This document shows positions 34,334 to 43,821 of a stretch of 64,000 bases of DNA, in pieces. The position numbers were made by a program, and so were the translations under genes. The notes under the pieces were generated by a model. It was not told the origin of the DNA and did no database searches. It saw only the letters and a program-made list of their open reading frames with translations. The number at the start of each line of letters is the position of its first letter. Position 1 is the stretch's first letter. Source of the DNA: Pseudomonadota bacterium (GTDB lineage Bacteria; Myxococcota_A; UBA796; UBA9615); the NCBI GenBank assembly GCA_024229515.1, contig JAAESI010000210.1:1-64000 (forward strand), written 5' to 3'.

Positions 34334-36193
34334 CTAGATGCCGATGGAGAGGCGCTGAACGCCTCGGCTATGGGTCTGCCAGTCGAAGATGAGTCGCGTC
34401 ACCACCAGGGCCGTGAAGACCGAGGTGATGATGCCGACCATCAACGTGACGGCGAAGCCCTTGATGGGACCGGAGCCGTAGCTGAAGAGCACGGCGCCGG
34501 TGATGAACGTGGTGATGTTGGCGTCCAGGATGGTCCAGGTCGCCTTCTCGTACCCGGCGGCCACCGAGGCGCGGACGGACTTGCCGGCCAGCACCTCTTC
34601 GCGGATGCGCTCGTAGATGATGACGTTGGCGTCTACGGCCATGCCTATTGTGAGGATGATCCCTGCGATGCCGGGCAGCGTCAGCGTGGCCCCGAACGCG
34701 GCCAGCAGCGCCAACAGCAGCACCATGTTCAGGATGACCGCGACGTTCGCGATGATGCCGGCGCCTCGGTAGTAGAGGACCATGAAGGCCAGGATGATGA
34801 CCAGCGCGATGAGCGCCGCCATGCGGCCCGCGGAGATGGAGTCATCGCCCAGCGTCTTGCCGACCGTCCGGTTGTGGAGGATCTCGATGGGGGCCGGCAG
34901 CGCGCCCGCCTGAAGCACGATCTTCAGGTCGTCCGCGTCCTGCAGCACCCGGGGGTCGTTGCCGTCACCGAGGGTGATGGAGGCGACGCCGTTGGGGATC
35001 TTCTCGTTGAAGACCGGCGCGCTGTTGACGTTGTTGTCCAGCACGATGGCCATGCGCTTGCCGACGTTGTCGCCGGACAGCTTGGCAAAGATGCGGCCGC
35101 CCTCGTCGTCCAACTCCATCCGCACGTACGGCTGGTTGAACTGGTCGCGGCTGACCGAGGCGTACTCGACCCGGTCGCCGGTGAGATCCACCCGCTTGTT
35201 CACGAGGTAGGGCTCCTCCCGCAGGAGGCGCTGAGAGATCTCGTCGAACTTCTTCTTGTGGAAGATCTCGGCGTCCTCCGGGAGCTTGCCGTCCAACGCC
35301 CGCCGAAGCGCGATGTCGGTGTAGTTGGTGCCCAGACCGGCCGCTTCGACGGCGGCGCTGACGACGCCCTCGACCCGGGTCTGGGGCCACTCGTTCTCGT
35401 TGTAGAGCATGCGGAACTCGAGCTGGGCGGTCTTGCCGACCAGGTCGATGGCACGCTGCGGGTCGTCCAGGCCGGGGAGCTGCACCGTGATTCGGTCCAC
35501 GCCCTTGGTGAGGATGAGCGGCTCGGTGACACCGAACTCATCGACCCGGTTTCGGATCGTCTCGACCGCCTGCTGCAGCGCCGTGTCCTTGACGTTGGCG
35601 GCGTAGTCCTCGGTCAGGTTGAACAGCAGCGCGTCCTTCTCATCGATGGTGCGCCGGCCCGCGAAGACGTAGATGAACGTCTTGTCCACGACGGTGGCGC
35701 GCGCCTTGTCGTGGTCGCTGGGCTGGACGAACAGTGCCATCTCGGAGCTGTTCTCGAGCCGCTTGCCCGAGCAGGTGATGCCCTCCTCCTCGATGACGTT
35801 GCAGAGGTCGGAGACGCCGCGGTCGGCGGAGGCCTCCAACGCCTTGCGGAGCTCGACCTGAAGCTCCAGGTCGATGCCGCCCTGAAGGTCCAGTCCGAGG
35901 TTCAGCTTCTGCTGCGGGAACACCTCCGCCCACGACGGCGCGACGGTGTGCGCGTCGGGGTGGTCCGAGCCCGGGGCCTTGGCCATGTGGTCCGCGAGCG
36001 TCTGCTCCGCGGCGGCCTTCTCGTCCGCGCCGAGGGCGGCCTCGACCTGGGCCGAGAGCTGATCGCCGCGGTTCTTCCACGCCTCGATCTCTTCGGCCGT
36101 CGACCACGCGCCGAGCGTCCACACGAGCCACGCCATTGCGAGGAGCGCGGCTGCCACGGTCGCGGCGAATTTGAACTTCCAGGTGCCGTCCAT
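34334..36193 (-). CDS. secD: protein translocase subunit SecD
   Basis: Partner of SecF. 619 residues: N-terminal helix, LGLDLQGGIDL motif (about 99-109), the P1 periplasmic domain, and a C-terminal block of helices with MAVDANVIIYERIREE. Order recJ - secF - secD - yajC - tgt - queA reads as one operon from queA downstream. Confidence 0.96.
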   Translation of the reverse strand: MDGTWKFKFAATVAAALLAMAWLVWTLGAWSTAEEIEAWKNRGDQLSAQVEAALGADEKAAAEQTLADHMAKAPGSDHPDAHTVAPSWAEVFPQQKLNLGLDLQGGIDLELQVELRKALEASADRGVSDLCNVIEEEGITCSGKRLENSSEMALFVQPSDHDKARATVVDKTFIYVFAGRRTIDEKDALLFNLTEDYAANVKDTALQQAVETIRNRVDEFGVTEPLILTKGVDRITVQLPGLDDPQRAIDLVGKTAQLEFRMLYNENEWPQTRVEGVVSAAVEAAGLGTNYTDIALRRALDGKLPEDAEIFHKKKFDEISQRLLREEPYLVNKRVDLTGDRVEYASVSRDQFNQPYVRMELDDEGGRIFAKLSGDNVGKRMAIVLDNNVNSAPVFNEKIPNGVASITLGDGNDPRVLQDADDLKIVLQAGALPAPIEILHNRTVGKTLGDDSISAGRMAALIALVIILAFMVLYYRGAGIIANVAVILNMVLLLALLAAFGATLTLPGIAGIILTIGMAVDANVIIYERIREEVLAGKSVRASVAAGYEKATWTILDANITTFITGAVLFSYGSGPIKGFAVTLMVGIITSVFTALVVTRLIFDWQTHSRGVQRLSIGI

Positions 36194-36212
36194 GCTTCGA
36201 ATCCTGCTGCTG

Positions 36213-36581
36213 CTACTTGGCTTCGGTCGCCGCCGGCGTCTTCGCCGGGGCTTCCACGGTCGGGTCTCCGACCATTGCCACCTTGTCTTTCAAAAAACGG
36301 AGCTTGGTGCCCTTGCCGACCTCGACCGTCACGGTCTTGTCGTCGACGAGCGCGACCTTGCCCATCATTCCGGAGGTCATCACCACGGGGTCCCCCTTCT
36401 TGAGGGCCGACACCATGGTGCGGTGGTCCGAGGCCTGCTTGGTCTGCGGCCGGATCACCAGGAAGTACCAGATGCCGATGATGCTGCCGAAGAAGAACAG
36501 CAGCTCGAAACCGCCACCACCCGCGGGCGGGGGGGCGCCTTGGGCCTGGGCGTGGGCGGTGCTGATGAAGAGGTCGAACAT
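36213..36581 (-). CDS. yajC: preprotein translocase accessory subunit YajC
   Basis: 122 residues with one membrane helix (about 25-43, FELLFFFGSIIGIWYFLVI), the RPQTKQ junction and a cytoplasmic GDPVVMTSGMMGKV domain, as in YajC. It belongs to the SecDF complex. ATG start 8 bp after tgt. Confidence 0.94.
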   Translation of the reverse strand: MFDLFISTAHAQAQGAPPPAGGGGFELLFFFGSIIGIWYFLVIRPQTKQASDHRTMVSALKKGDPVVMTSGMMGKVALVDDKTVTVEVGKGTKLRFLKDKVAMVGDPTVEAPAKTPAATEAK

Positions 36582-36589
36582 GGTGTCTC

Positions 36590-37741
36590 TCAGGCCCTTT
36601 GCGCCGACGGGGGTCGGCCCGCCTCGTCGCGCTGCTGCGCTTGCGCGAGGAGGTCCCCGAAGGTGCCGTCCTCGATCGAGGCTCGGATGCGTCGCATCAG
36701 GTCGAGCCAGTGGTGCAGGTTGTGGATGCTGTGAAGCCGCGCGGCGAGGCCATCCCCGGTAACGAACAAGTGCCGCAAGTAGGCGCGGCTGAAGCGTTGG
36801 CAGACGGGGCAGGCGCAGTCGGGGTCGATGGGACCATCGTCGTTCCGATGCTTTGCGTGCTTGATGATGATCCTTCCCCTGGAGGTAAACAGGTTGCCGT
36901 TGCGGGCGTTTCGGGTGGGTAGGACACAGTCGAAGAGGTCAATGCCAGCGGCGACTGCCTCGACGATGTCTTCGGGGTACCCAACGCCCATCAGGTACCT
37001 GACCCGACCCCTCGGAAGCCGCGGGGCGGCGAAAGCTACCACCTTTCTCATGGCTTCGGGAGACTCCCCCACCGAAAGGCCGCCGAGGGCATATCCGTCG
37101 AATTCGAGGGCTGCGAGGCGGTCCGCGGACTCCTTGCGCAGGTCCTCGTCCAGGCCCCCCTGAACGATGCCGAACAGGGCCGGGCCGTTCACCGGATCCC
37201 GCTCCACGCGGACGGCTCGAGCGGCCCAGTCCATCGACCGGTTCATCGCGGCGCGCACCTGGCCGGGGGTGCCGGGCAGCGGCGGGCACTCGTCCAGGAC
37301 CATGCCGACGTCCACGCCCATGTCGATCTGGGACTGCACGCAGGACTCGGGCGTCATGCGCACGCGGTCGCCGTTCCAGGGGTTGCTGAAGGTGACCCCG
37401 TCGTCGTCGATCTTGCGGCGGTCCGACATCGAGAAGACCTGAAAGCCCCCGCTGTCGACGAGGATCGGCTTGTCCCAGGCCATGAACGAATGCAGCCCGC
37501 CGCGCTCGGCGATGTACTCGGTGCCGGGCCGGCAGATGCAGTGGAAGGTGTTGGACAGGATGATGTCCGCGCCCAGATCCTCCAGCTCCCACGGGGTGAT
37601 CCCACGGACTGCCGCGTGCGTGCCCACGGGCATGAACGCCGGGGTCTGAACAGTGCCGTGAGGGAGCTGCAGCTGACCGCGTCGGGCCTCGCTGCCGCCG
37701 TCCTCGGTCAGCACCTCAAAGGAAGAGCATTGCGTCGCCAT
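36590..37741 (-). CDS. tgt: queuine tRNA-ribosyltransferase
   Basis: Exchanges guanine 34 for preQ1 in tRNAs with GUN anticodons. 383 residues with ILVDSGGFQVFS (Asp96), the nucleophile Asp271 in FDCVLPTRNARNG, and the zinc site DCACPVC (Cys309, Cys311, Cys314). Overlaps the queA 3' end by 26 bp. Next pathway enzyme QueA is encoded immediately upstream. Confidence 0.96.
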   Translation of the reverse strand: MATQCSSFEVLTEDGGSEARRGQLQLPHGTVQTPAFMPVGTHAAVRGITPWELEDLGADIILSNTFHCICRPGTEYIAERGGLHSFMAWDKPILVDSGGFQVFSMSDRRKIDDDGVTFSNPWNGDRVRMTPESCVQSQIDMGVDVGMVLDECPPLPGTPGQVRAAMNRSMDWAARAVRVERDPVNGPALFGIVQGGLDEDLRKESADRLAALEFDGYALGGLSVGESPEAMRKVVAFAAPRLPRGRVRYLMGVGYPEDIVEAVAAGIDLFDCVLPTRNARNGNLFTSRGRIIIKHAKHRNDDGPIDPDCACPVCQRFSRAYLRHLFVTGDGLAARLHSIHNLHHWLDLMRRIRASIEDGTFGDLLAQAQQRDEAGRPPSAQRA

Positions 37742-38774
37742 AGCTGAAGAAGCGGTAGCCCCTCGTCTGGGCCTCGGCGTACAGCTCCAGGATCCGCTCC
37801 CGGCCGACGAACGCGGCCACGAGCATCACCAGGCTGCTGCCGGGCGTGTGGAAGTTGGTGAGCAGCGCCATCGCCATGCGAGGCGGAGCGGCGGGGTGCA
37901 GGAACAGGTCGGTGGACCGGAACGCGCCGTCGGCGGGACGTCCCTGTCGGTTCCAGGTCTCCAGCGTGCGGCAGGAGGTCGTGCCGACCGCGACGATCCG
38001 GCCTCCCCGGGCCTCGCAGGCGGCGATCGCGGCGGCGGTGGCAGCGGGGACGGACCAGGACTCGGCGTGGAGGTGCACGTCGGCGAGGCGATCGACCCGA
38101 ATCGGGGCGAAGGTCCCCTCCCCCACATGCAGGGTGACCCGCGCGTGAGGGATGCCCCGCTCCTCCAGCCGGGCGAACACGGCGGGGGTGAAGTGGAGCC
38201 CCGCGGTGGGCGCTGCGGCGGCCCCTTCGTGCTCGGCGTACACCGTCTGGTAGCGCTCGGAGTCGGCTGCCCGGGGACCGTCGGGGCGCTCGATGTAGGG
38301 GGGCAGCGGCATCTCCCCCCAGGCGTGCTGGAGGGTCGCGGTGAGCCCGTCGATCCGCCGGGCGCCGCTGGGAAGGACCTCCCCGATCGTCACGGTCGGG
38401 CCCTCCGCTCCGGTGCCCAGGTGGACCAGCGTCAGCACGCGGCCGGGCTCCAGCCTCGCCGACCCCTTGACCCAGGCGGCCCACCCGCCGTCCGGCAGCG
38501 GGTCCAGCACGAGCATGCGGACCCGTCCCCCGGTGTCCTTGCGGGCGGTGAGGAACGCGGGGCGCACGCGGGTGTCGTTGATGACGAGGAGGTCGCCGGG
38601 GGCGAGCAGATCCGGCAGCTCCGAGAAGGTGTGGTGGGCCGCGGTTCCGCCTCCCGCGGTCACCATCAACCGGGAGGCATCCCGCACGGCGGCCGGCTCC
38701 TGGGCGATGAGGGCGGGGTCGAGCTTGTAGCGGTAGCTGGCGGCGAGCGCGTCGGCGGGCGAGGTGTCGGGCAA
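37716..38774 (-). CDS. queA: S-adenosylmethionine:tRNA ribosyltransferase-isomerase
   Basis: Converts preQ1 in tRNA to epoxyqueuosine. Family signatures YKLDPALIAQEP, RDASRLMV, VINDTRVRPA, GLHFTPA and NFHTPGSSLVMLVAAF are present. The frame is open to a GTG at 38795, but a TTGACA -35 box ends only 11 nt before that codon, so a start further in is likely; the TTG at 38774 lies 9 nt after the matching -10 and gives a length closer to the family's. First gene of the queA-tgt-yajC-secDF-recJ operon. Confidence 0.93.
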   Translation of the reverse strand: MPDTSPADALAASYRYKLDPALIAQEPAAVRDASRLMVTAGGGTAAHHTFSELPDLLAPGDLLVINDTRVRPAFLTARKDTGGRVRMLVLDPLPDGGWAAWVKGSARLEPGRVLTLVHLGTGAEGPTVTIGEVLPSGARRIDGLTATLQHAWGEMPLPPYIERPDGPRAADSERYQTVYAEHEGAAAAPTAGLHFTPAVFARLEERGIPHARVTLHVGEGTFAPIRVDRLADVHLHAESWSVPAATAAAIAACEARGGRIVAVGTTSCRTLETWNRQGRPADGAFRSTDLFLHPAAPPRMAMALLTNFHTPGSSLVMLVAAFVGRERILELYAEAQTRGYRFFSYGDAMLFL

Positions 38775-38783
38775 GGCGACGGG

Positions 38784-38812
38784 GTAGTAGGTCACGGCCC
38801 GGGGGCTGTCAA
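38784..38812 (-). promoter_or_regulatory. candidate promoter of queA
   Basis: Perfect TTGACA (38807-38812), 17-bp spacer, TACTAC (38784-38789) on the minus strand. The -10 falls 9 nt before TTG 38774, which would make the message nearly leaderless. Confidence 0.42.
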
Positions 38813-38852
38813 CGGTGCCGGCCCGCGCGCGGGTAGGTCATACTGCGCGCCC

Positions 38853-40523
38853 ATGCGGGTCGCCCTTGCTCAGATCAACGCCACCGTGGGCGCCGTGCGC
38901 GGCAACCGGGCGCGCCTCGAGGAGGCCTACGCCGAGGCCCGAGCCGCCGGCGCGGACCTCGTGGCCGCCCCCGAACTGGCGCTCAGCGGGTACCCGCCGC
39001 GGGACCTCGCGGAGCGTCCCGCCTTCGTTTCAGCCTGTGAAGAACAACTCGAGGTATTGGCCGCAATCACAAGTGATGGCGGTGGGTTGCTCGTCGGCAC
39101 GATGGAGGCCGCTTCCCCCGACTCGGTCGGCAAGGGGGTCTACAACGGGGCCGCGCTGCTGGCCGAGGGGCGGGTCGTCGCCCGCTTCCGCAAGAGCCTG
39201 CTGCCGACCTACGACGTGTTCGACGAGGCGCGCTACTTCCAGCCCGCCGATCCCGACACGGTCGTTCCCGTCACGTTCCAGGGAGTGCGCCTCGGCGTGA
39301 CCATCTGTGAGGACGTCTGGAACGACGCGGACTTCTGGCCGCACCGGATGTACGACTTCGATCCCGCGCAGCGCCTCGTCGATCTCGGCGTCGACGTGAT
39401 CGTGAACCTGTCGGCCTCGCCCTTCCACCTCGGCAAGCAGGATCTGCGGCGCCGCATGCTGACGACGTTGGCGGCCAGCGCCGGCGTGCCCGTGCTGCAC
39501 TGCAACCTCGTGGGAGGCAACGACGACCTCGTCTTCGACGGCGCCAGCTTCGCGGTCTGGCCCGACGGCGGCGTTCGGGGCAGAGCCCCCGCCTTCGTCG
39601 AGGCGCTCACCACCATCGATCTGGACGCGCCCGGGTTGCCCGAGGAGCCGCCCATGCCGTCGTGCGCCGAAGAAGCGGCGGTGGATGCCATCACGCTGGG
39701 GGTGCGCGACTACTTCGCCAAGTGCGGCTTCAGCAAGGCGGTCATCGGGCTCTCGGGCGGCATCGACTCGGCGCTGACGGCGGCGTTGGCGGTGCGGGCC
39801 CTGGGGGCGGACGCGGTGACCGGCATCACGATGCCGTCGCGCTACTCCTCGGACGGCTCCGTCGACGACAGCCGGGACCTCGCGCGCAACCTCGGGATCG
39901 ACGTGCACACCGTCGCCATCGAGCCGGTACACACCGCGATGACCAAGCTCCTGGGGGGGCTGTGGGAGGGTCCGACGACCGGCATCACCGACCAGAACAT
40001 CCAGGCCCGCGTGCGCGGAAACATCCTGATGGCGTGGTCCAATCGCAACGGCGCCCTGGTGCTGTCCACCGGCAACAAGTCCGAGCTCGCGGTCGGCTAC
40101 TGCACGCTGTACGGCGACATGGCGGGGGGGCTGGCGGTCATCTCGGACCTGCCCAAGACGTTCGTCTACCGCGTTGCGTGCTGGCTCAATCGGGACGGCG
40201 AAGTCATCCCCGAGCCGACGATCACCAAGCCTCCGTCAGCCGAACTGGCGCCCGATCAGAAGGACACCGACTCGCTGCCCGAGTACGACGTGTTGGACGC
40301 GATCCTGGCCGGCTACCTGGAGGAAGGGCGCTCCCTGGCGGAGCTTCGCGCCTCCGGGGTGGCGGACTCCGCGACGGTCGATCGGGTGGTGCGGCTGGTG
40401 GACCGGAACGAGTACAAGCGCCGTCAGGCGGCGCCGGGCATTCGGGTCACGTGCAAGGCATTCGGTCCGGGGCGGCGTTTCCCAGTGGCGGCGCGCTTGG
40501 AGCACCACCCCTTCGAGGACTGA
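38853..40523 (+). CDS. nadE: glutamine-dependent NAD+ synthetase
   Basis: Last step of NAD synthesis, using glutamine as nitrogen donor. 556 residues: an N-terminal nitrilase-type amidase domain with triad Glu41, Lys114, Cys152, and a C-terminal synthetase with the ATP loop LSGGIDSAL and STGNKSELAVGYCT. ATG at 38853 chosen from MRVALAQIN. No Shine-Dalgarno; CATACT at 38839-38844 is 8 nt before the start. It ends directly against the csrA stop. Confidence 0.96.
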   Translation: MRVALAQINATVGAVRGNRARLEEAYAEARAAGADLVAAPELALSGYPPRDLAERPAFVSACEEQLEVLAAITSDGGGLLVGTMEAASPDSVGKGVYNGAALLAEGRVVARFRKSLLPTYDVFDEARYFQPADPDTVVPVTFQGVRLGVTICEDVWNDADFWPHRMYDFDPAQRLVDLGVDVIVNLSASPFHLGKQDLRRRMLTTLAASAGVPVLHCNLVGGNDDLVFDGASFAVWPDGGVRGRAPAFVEALTTIDLDAPGLPEEPPMPSCAEEAAVDAITLGVRDYFAKCGFSKAVIGLSGGIDSALTAALAVRALGADAVTGITMPSRYSSDGSVDDSRDLARNLGIDVHTVAIEPVHTAMTKLLGGLWEGPTTGITDQNIQARVRGNILMAWSNRNGALVLSTGNKSELAVGYCTLYGDMAGGLAVISDLPKTFVYRVACWLNRDGEVIPEPTITKPPSAELAPDQKDTDSLPEYDVLDAILAGYLEEGRSLAELRASGVADSATVDRVVRLVDRNEYKRRQAAPGIRVTCKAFGPGRRFPVAARLEHHPFED

Positions 40524-40724
40524 TCAGCCCTTGTCGCCGTCGGCCTTCTTTCGGCCGCCGGGCGGATAGTCCGCCGCCTTCTCGACCGGGATGCGGAGCA
40601 GGGCAACGTCGCGCGGAGCATCGATGCACAGCCGGACCCAGTTGCCTTTGACCCGCTTGATGTAGATCCGCACATCGTCACCGATCTGCAGGATCTCCCC
40701 CTCTTTTTGCGTCAAAACCAGCAT
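40524..40724 (-). CDS. csrA: translational regulator CsrA
   Basis: 66 residues, MLVLTQKEGEILQIGDDV start, GNWVRLCIDAP and a short basic tail. CsrA binds GGA motifs in mRNA leaders and represses or stabilises messages. It is small but complete. No strong Shine-Dalgarno; a TACAAG hexamer lies 10 nt before the ATG. Last gene of the long minus-strand run from leucine dehydrogenase, 39 bp after the slipin gene, and may also have its own promoter. Confidence 0.95.
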   Translation of the reverse strand: MLVLTQKEGEILQIGDDVRIYIKRVKGNWVRLCIDAPRDVALLRIPVEKAADYPPGGRKKADGDKG

Positions 40725-40763
40725 GGCTGGATGCCTTGTACCTCAGGCCGCCCCAACTTGTCC

Positions 40764-41558
40764 CTATTCAGCTTCCGGCTTGGTCGGACGGGTGTAGCCA
40801 GCAGACTGCGCGAAGCCTTCGAAGGCGCGCAGAAGCTCGATCGGGATGGGCAGCACAACGGTGGAGTTCTTCTCCGCGGAGACCTCGACCAGCGTCTGCA
40901 GGAAGCGCAGCTGGATGGTGGTCGGCTCCGACGCCATGAGCGTCGCCGCTTCGGTGAGCTTGTGAGACGCCTGGAGCTCGCCCTCGGCGGAGATGATCTT
41001 GGCCCGCCGCTCGCGCTCAGCCTCGGCCTGCTTGGCCATCGCGCGCTGCATGCTCTGCGGCAGATCGATGTGCTTCAGCTCGACCTGCGAGACCTTGATG
41101 CCCCACGCGTCGGTCGCCTCGTCCAGTAGCAGCTGGAGGCGGTCGTTGATGTTCTCACGCTCCGACAGCAGCTGATCCAGCTCCGCCTCACCGGCGACGG
41201 ACCGCAGCGTCGTCTGCGCCAACTGGGACGTCGCGTACAGGAAGTTCTCGATCTCGATGACGGCCTTCTCGGGCTGCATCACGCGGAAGTAGACGACCGC
41301 GTTGATCTGGATCGAGACGTTGTCCCGGGTGATGACGTCCTGGGCGGGGATGTCGAGGGTGACGACCCGCATGGAGATCCGAACCATGCGCTCCAGCCCG
41401 GGGATGAGGAGCACGAGCCCGGGGCCGCGCACGCCCACGTAGCGGCCGAGTCGAAACACGACGGCGCGTTCGTACTCGCGCAGCACCTTGAAGGCGGAGA
41501 AGAGCACGAGGCCGAGAAAGACGACGACGACCGCGCCGAGCTGAAAGATGATTTCCAT
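40764..41558 (-). CDS. SPFH/band-7 membrane protein (slipin)
   Basis: 264 residues: an N-terminal membrane helix ([19 protein letters not shown]), then a stomatin/slipin SPFH domain ([27 protein letters not shown]-like [10 protein letters not shown]) and a charged coiled-coil rich in Glu/Arg. The ATG at 41558 is taken over the longer frame because the membrane helix must be N-terminal and nfeD ends 5 bp upstream. Slipins are regularly paired with NfeD proteases, as here; they organise membrane microdomains. Confidence 0.92.
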   Translation of the reverse strand: MEIIFQLGAVVVVFLGLVLFSAFKVLREYERAVVFRLGRYVGVRGPGLVLLIPGLERMVRISMRVVTLDIPAQDVITRDNVSIQINAVVYFRVMQPEKAVIEIENFLYATSQLAQTTLRSVAGEAELDQLLSERENINDRLQLLLDEATDAWGIKVSQVELKHIDLPQSMQRAMAKQAEAERERRAKIISAEGELQASHKLTEAATLMASEPTTIQLRFLQTLVEVSAEKNSTVVLPIPIELLRAFEGFAQSAGYTRPTKPEAE

Positions 41559-41563
41559 GATTG

Positions 41564-42967
41564 CTACCCCTCTGCTGCTTGCTCGCGGGCGACCTCGAGG
41601 ATCATCCCGTCCTTGCTGCGGACGACCACGCGGACGCCCTCCTCGATGGGTTCGGCCGACCAGGCCTGCCATCGCTCGCTCTGCACGAACACCCGGCCGA
41701 GCGCGTCGGGCCCTCCCCCGCTGGGCTTCGTCATCCGGCCGCGGGCGCCGAGGATGCCCTTGTCGCCCGTGTAGACCTTGCGATCACGGTCACGCACCAG
41801 TAGCCAGCCGATGAGCAAACCGAGCACGAGGGCCGTCGATGCGACCACGCCGACTGTGATGGGAGACACGCCGACCGGAACCTCCGGAGTCTCTTCGATG
41901 AGGAACAGCCCGCCGAATGCGAGCGCCACCACACCGCCGATGGTCATCAGACCATAGGTGGGGATGAAGAGGTCTGCGATGACCAGACCGGCGCCCACCA
42001 GGACGAACAGGAACGCGACCGCGTTCACGGGCAGCGCGCTCAGGCTGAACAGCCCCAGGAGCAGGCAGGTCGCGCCGACGATGCCGGGCACGAACAGGCC
42101 GGGGTTCCGCAGTTCGATGCCGAGGCCGAGCAGGCCTCCCATCAGGAGCAGGTAGGCGATCGACGGCTCGGTCAGCAGGTACAGGACGCGCAGGCGCAGC
42201 GGCCACGTCTGCTCGATCACGGGCCCGGTGGTGCGCAGGATCGTCCGCTTGCCGTCGGACAGTTCGACCTCTCGGCCTTCGGTCTGGGCGAGCAGGTCGG
42301 TGAGCGAGGTCGCGACCAGGTCGACGACCTTCAGCTCGATCGCCTCGTCCTCGGTGACCGTGACGCTCTCACGCACCGCGCGCTCGCCCCAGTCGCCGTT
42401 GCGGCCGCGGATGTCGGCGATGTTGTGGATGAAGGAGACGGTGTCTTCGGTCACCTTGTCCAGCATCGCCTGCTGGGTCGACTTCCCCGTGGCCTCCTTG
42501 CCGTCATCGCCCTGCGACGGGCCGAGGAAGACGGGGTGGGCCGCGCCGGTGTGCGTGCCCGGGGCCATCGCCGCGACGTGGCCGGCCATCGTCAGGAAGA
42601 GCCCGGCGGAGGCGGCCCGCGACCCCGTGGGGCCGACGTAGGTGATGATCGGCGTCTCGCTGGCGAGCATGCGGATGACGAGCCGACGGGTGTCCTCGAG
42701 CACCCCCCCGGGGGTGTCCATGATGATGACGAGGGCGCGGATCTCCGGGTCGCTCTCGGCGCGATCCATCGCCGCGAGCAGGTACTCCTTGCTGCCCCGG
42801 TTGATCGTGTGCACCTCCAGCCGGGCCACGAGCACCGAGCCCGGGCCGGGATCGACGGGTGGGGCGAGCGCGATCTCGCTGGAATCATCGTCATCGCCGG
42901 TCCCCAGCGCGGGCGCCGCAAGCGCGACGGTCGCCAGGAGCAGCAGCGTCAGGCCGATCCGCCTCAC
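41564..42967 (-). CDS. NfeD-family membrane serine protease
   Basis: 467 residues. After a signal-like helix and a DDDDS run (25-29) comes a ClpP-like protease domain with the nucleophile Ser120 in RAASAGLF and Lys171 as the probable base. Next are several membrane helices (about 245-375) and a C-terminal NfeD OB-fold domain. This is the long NfeD1b type, which cleaves slipin-like partners. GTG start overlaps the glycosylase stop; slipin follows 5 bp later. Confidence 0.92.
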   Translation of the reverse strand: MRRIGLTLLLLATVALAAPALGTGDDDDSSEIALAPPVDPGPGSVLVARLEVHTINRGSKEYLLAAMDRAESDPEIRALVIIMDTPGGVLEDTRRLVIRMLASETPIITYVGPTGSRAASAGLFLTMAGHVAAMAPGTHTGAAHPVFLGPSQGDDGKEATGKSTQQAMLDKVTEDTVSFIHNIADIRGRNGDWGERAVRESVTVTEDEAIELKVVDLVATSLTDLLAQTEGREVELSDGKRTILRTTGPVIEQTWPLRLRVLYLLTEPSIAYLLLMGGLLGLGIELRNPGLFVPGIVGATCLLLGLFSLSALPVNAVAFLFVLVGAGLVIADLFIPTYGLMTIGGVVALAFGGLFLIEETPEVPVGVSPITVGVVASTALVLGLLIGWLLVRDRDRKVYTGDKGILGARGRMTKPSGGGPDALGRVFVQSERWQAWSAEPIEEGVRVVVRSKDGMILEVAREQAAEG

Positions 42968-43821
42968 GAGCTTCCGCGCGCCTGCGAGGCCGTCATCACG
43001 CTGCCCAGATCCTTCCCCGTGGCCATGGCGTACTCGGCCCGGACCAGCTTCATGTCCTCCAGCGTCTTGCGCTTGTCAGCGGGGTTTCGGAGCAGGTAGG
43101 CGGGGTGGTACGTGGGGACCAGGACCGCGTCGCGGAACGGGTGGGCCCGCCCGCGCAGGCGGCCGATGCCGGTGTCGGTCTTGAGCAGCGTCTGCACCGC
43201 GAACCGGCCCAAGCCGACGACCACGGCGGGCTTGATGGCGTCCAACTGGGCCCACAGGAACGGCGAGCAGCTGGCGACCTCGTCGGGCTGCGGGTCGCGG
43301 TTCTGCGGCGGCCGGCACTTCACGACGTTGCAGATGTAGACGTCCTCGCGCCGGAGGCGGAGCACGTTGGTGATGATGCGATCGAGCAGCTCACCCGCCT
43401 TGCCCACGAACGGTTCGCCCTGCTGGTCCTCGTAGTAGCCGGGCCCTTCGCCGACGAAGACGATGTCGGCGTTGGGGTTCCCGACGCCGAAGACGAGGTT
43501 GGTGCGGCCCTTGTGGAGGCGGCAGCGGGTGCAGTCGCCGAGGTCGCGGGAGATCGACGGGAGGGTCGGGGTGGCCGGGGGCCTGGCGGCGGCAGGGGCC
43601 GGCGCTGGCTTGGGGGGGGCTTCGAGCTCGGGGACGGGGACGGGGGCTGGGGCTGGCGCGGCCGCGACGGGGGCTTCGTCGGGCTCGGGCTCGGGCACGG
43701 GTTCGGGCGTGGGCACGGGGAGGTCGGCGGAGGACCAGCGGGCTCCGAGGGACTGGTGTACGTCCAGGTACGTCCGGAGGTCGGCGGCGATCGAGGCGAC
43801 TTCGTCCAGGGGGTTGCTCAC
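42964..43821 (-). CDS. family 4/5-type uracil-DNA glycosylase with Fe-S cluster
   Basis: 285 residues. The C-terminal 195 form the glycosylase: four cluster cysteines Cys97, Cys100, Cys169 and Cys185, the uracil pocket VGEGPG at 123-128 and the HPAYLL motif. The first 90 residues are a small helical start (1-30) and a Pro/Ala/Glu-rich linker (about 35-88). It removes uracil from DNA. GTG start overlaps the stop of the ceramidase-like gene. Confidence 0.92.
   Translation of the reverse strand: MSNPLDEVASIAADLRTYLDVHQSLGARWSSADLPVPTPEPVPEPEPDEAPVAAAPAPAPVPVPELEAPPKPAPAPAAARPPATPTLPSISRDLGDCTRCRLHKGRTNLVFGVGNPNADIVFVGEGPGYYEDQQGEPFVGKAGELLDRIITNVLRLRREDVYICNVVKCRPPQNRDPQPDEVASCSPFLWAQLDAIKPAVVVGLGRFAVQTLLKTDTGIGRLRGRAHPFRDAVLVPTYHPAYLLRNPADKRKTLEDMKLVRAEYAMATGKDLGSVMTASQARGSS

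Noticed and set aside
37848..38852. N-terminal extension of nadE
   Set aside because: The region is antisense to queA; the amidase domain starts exactly at ATG 38853.
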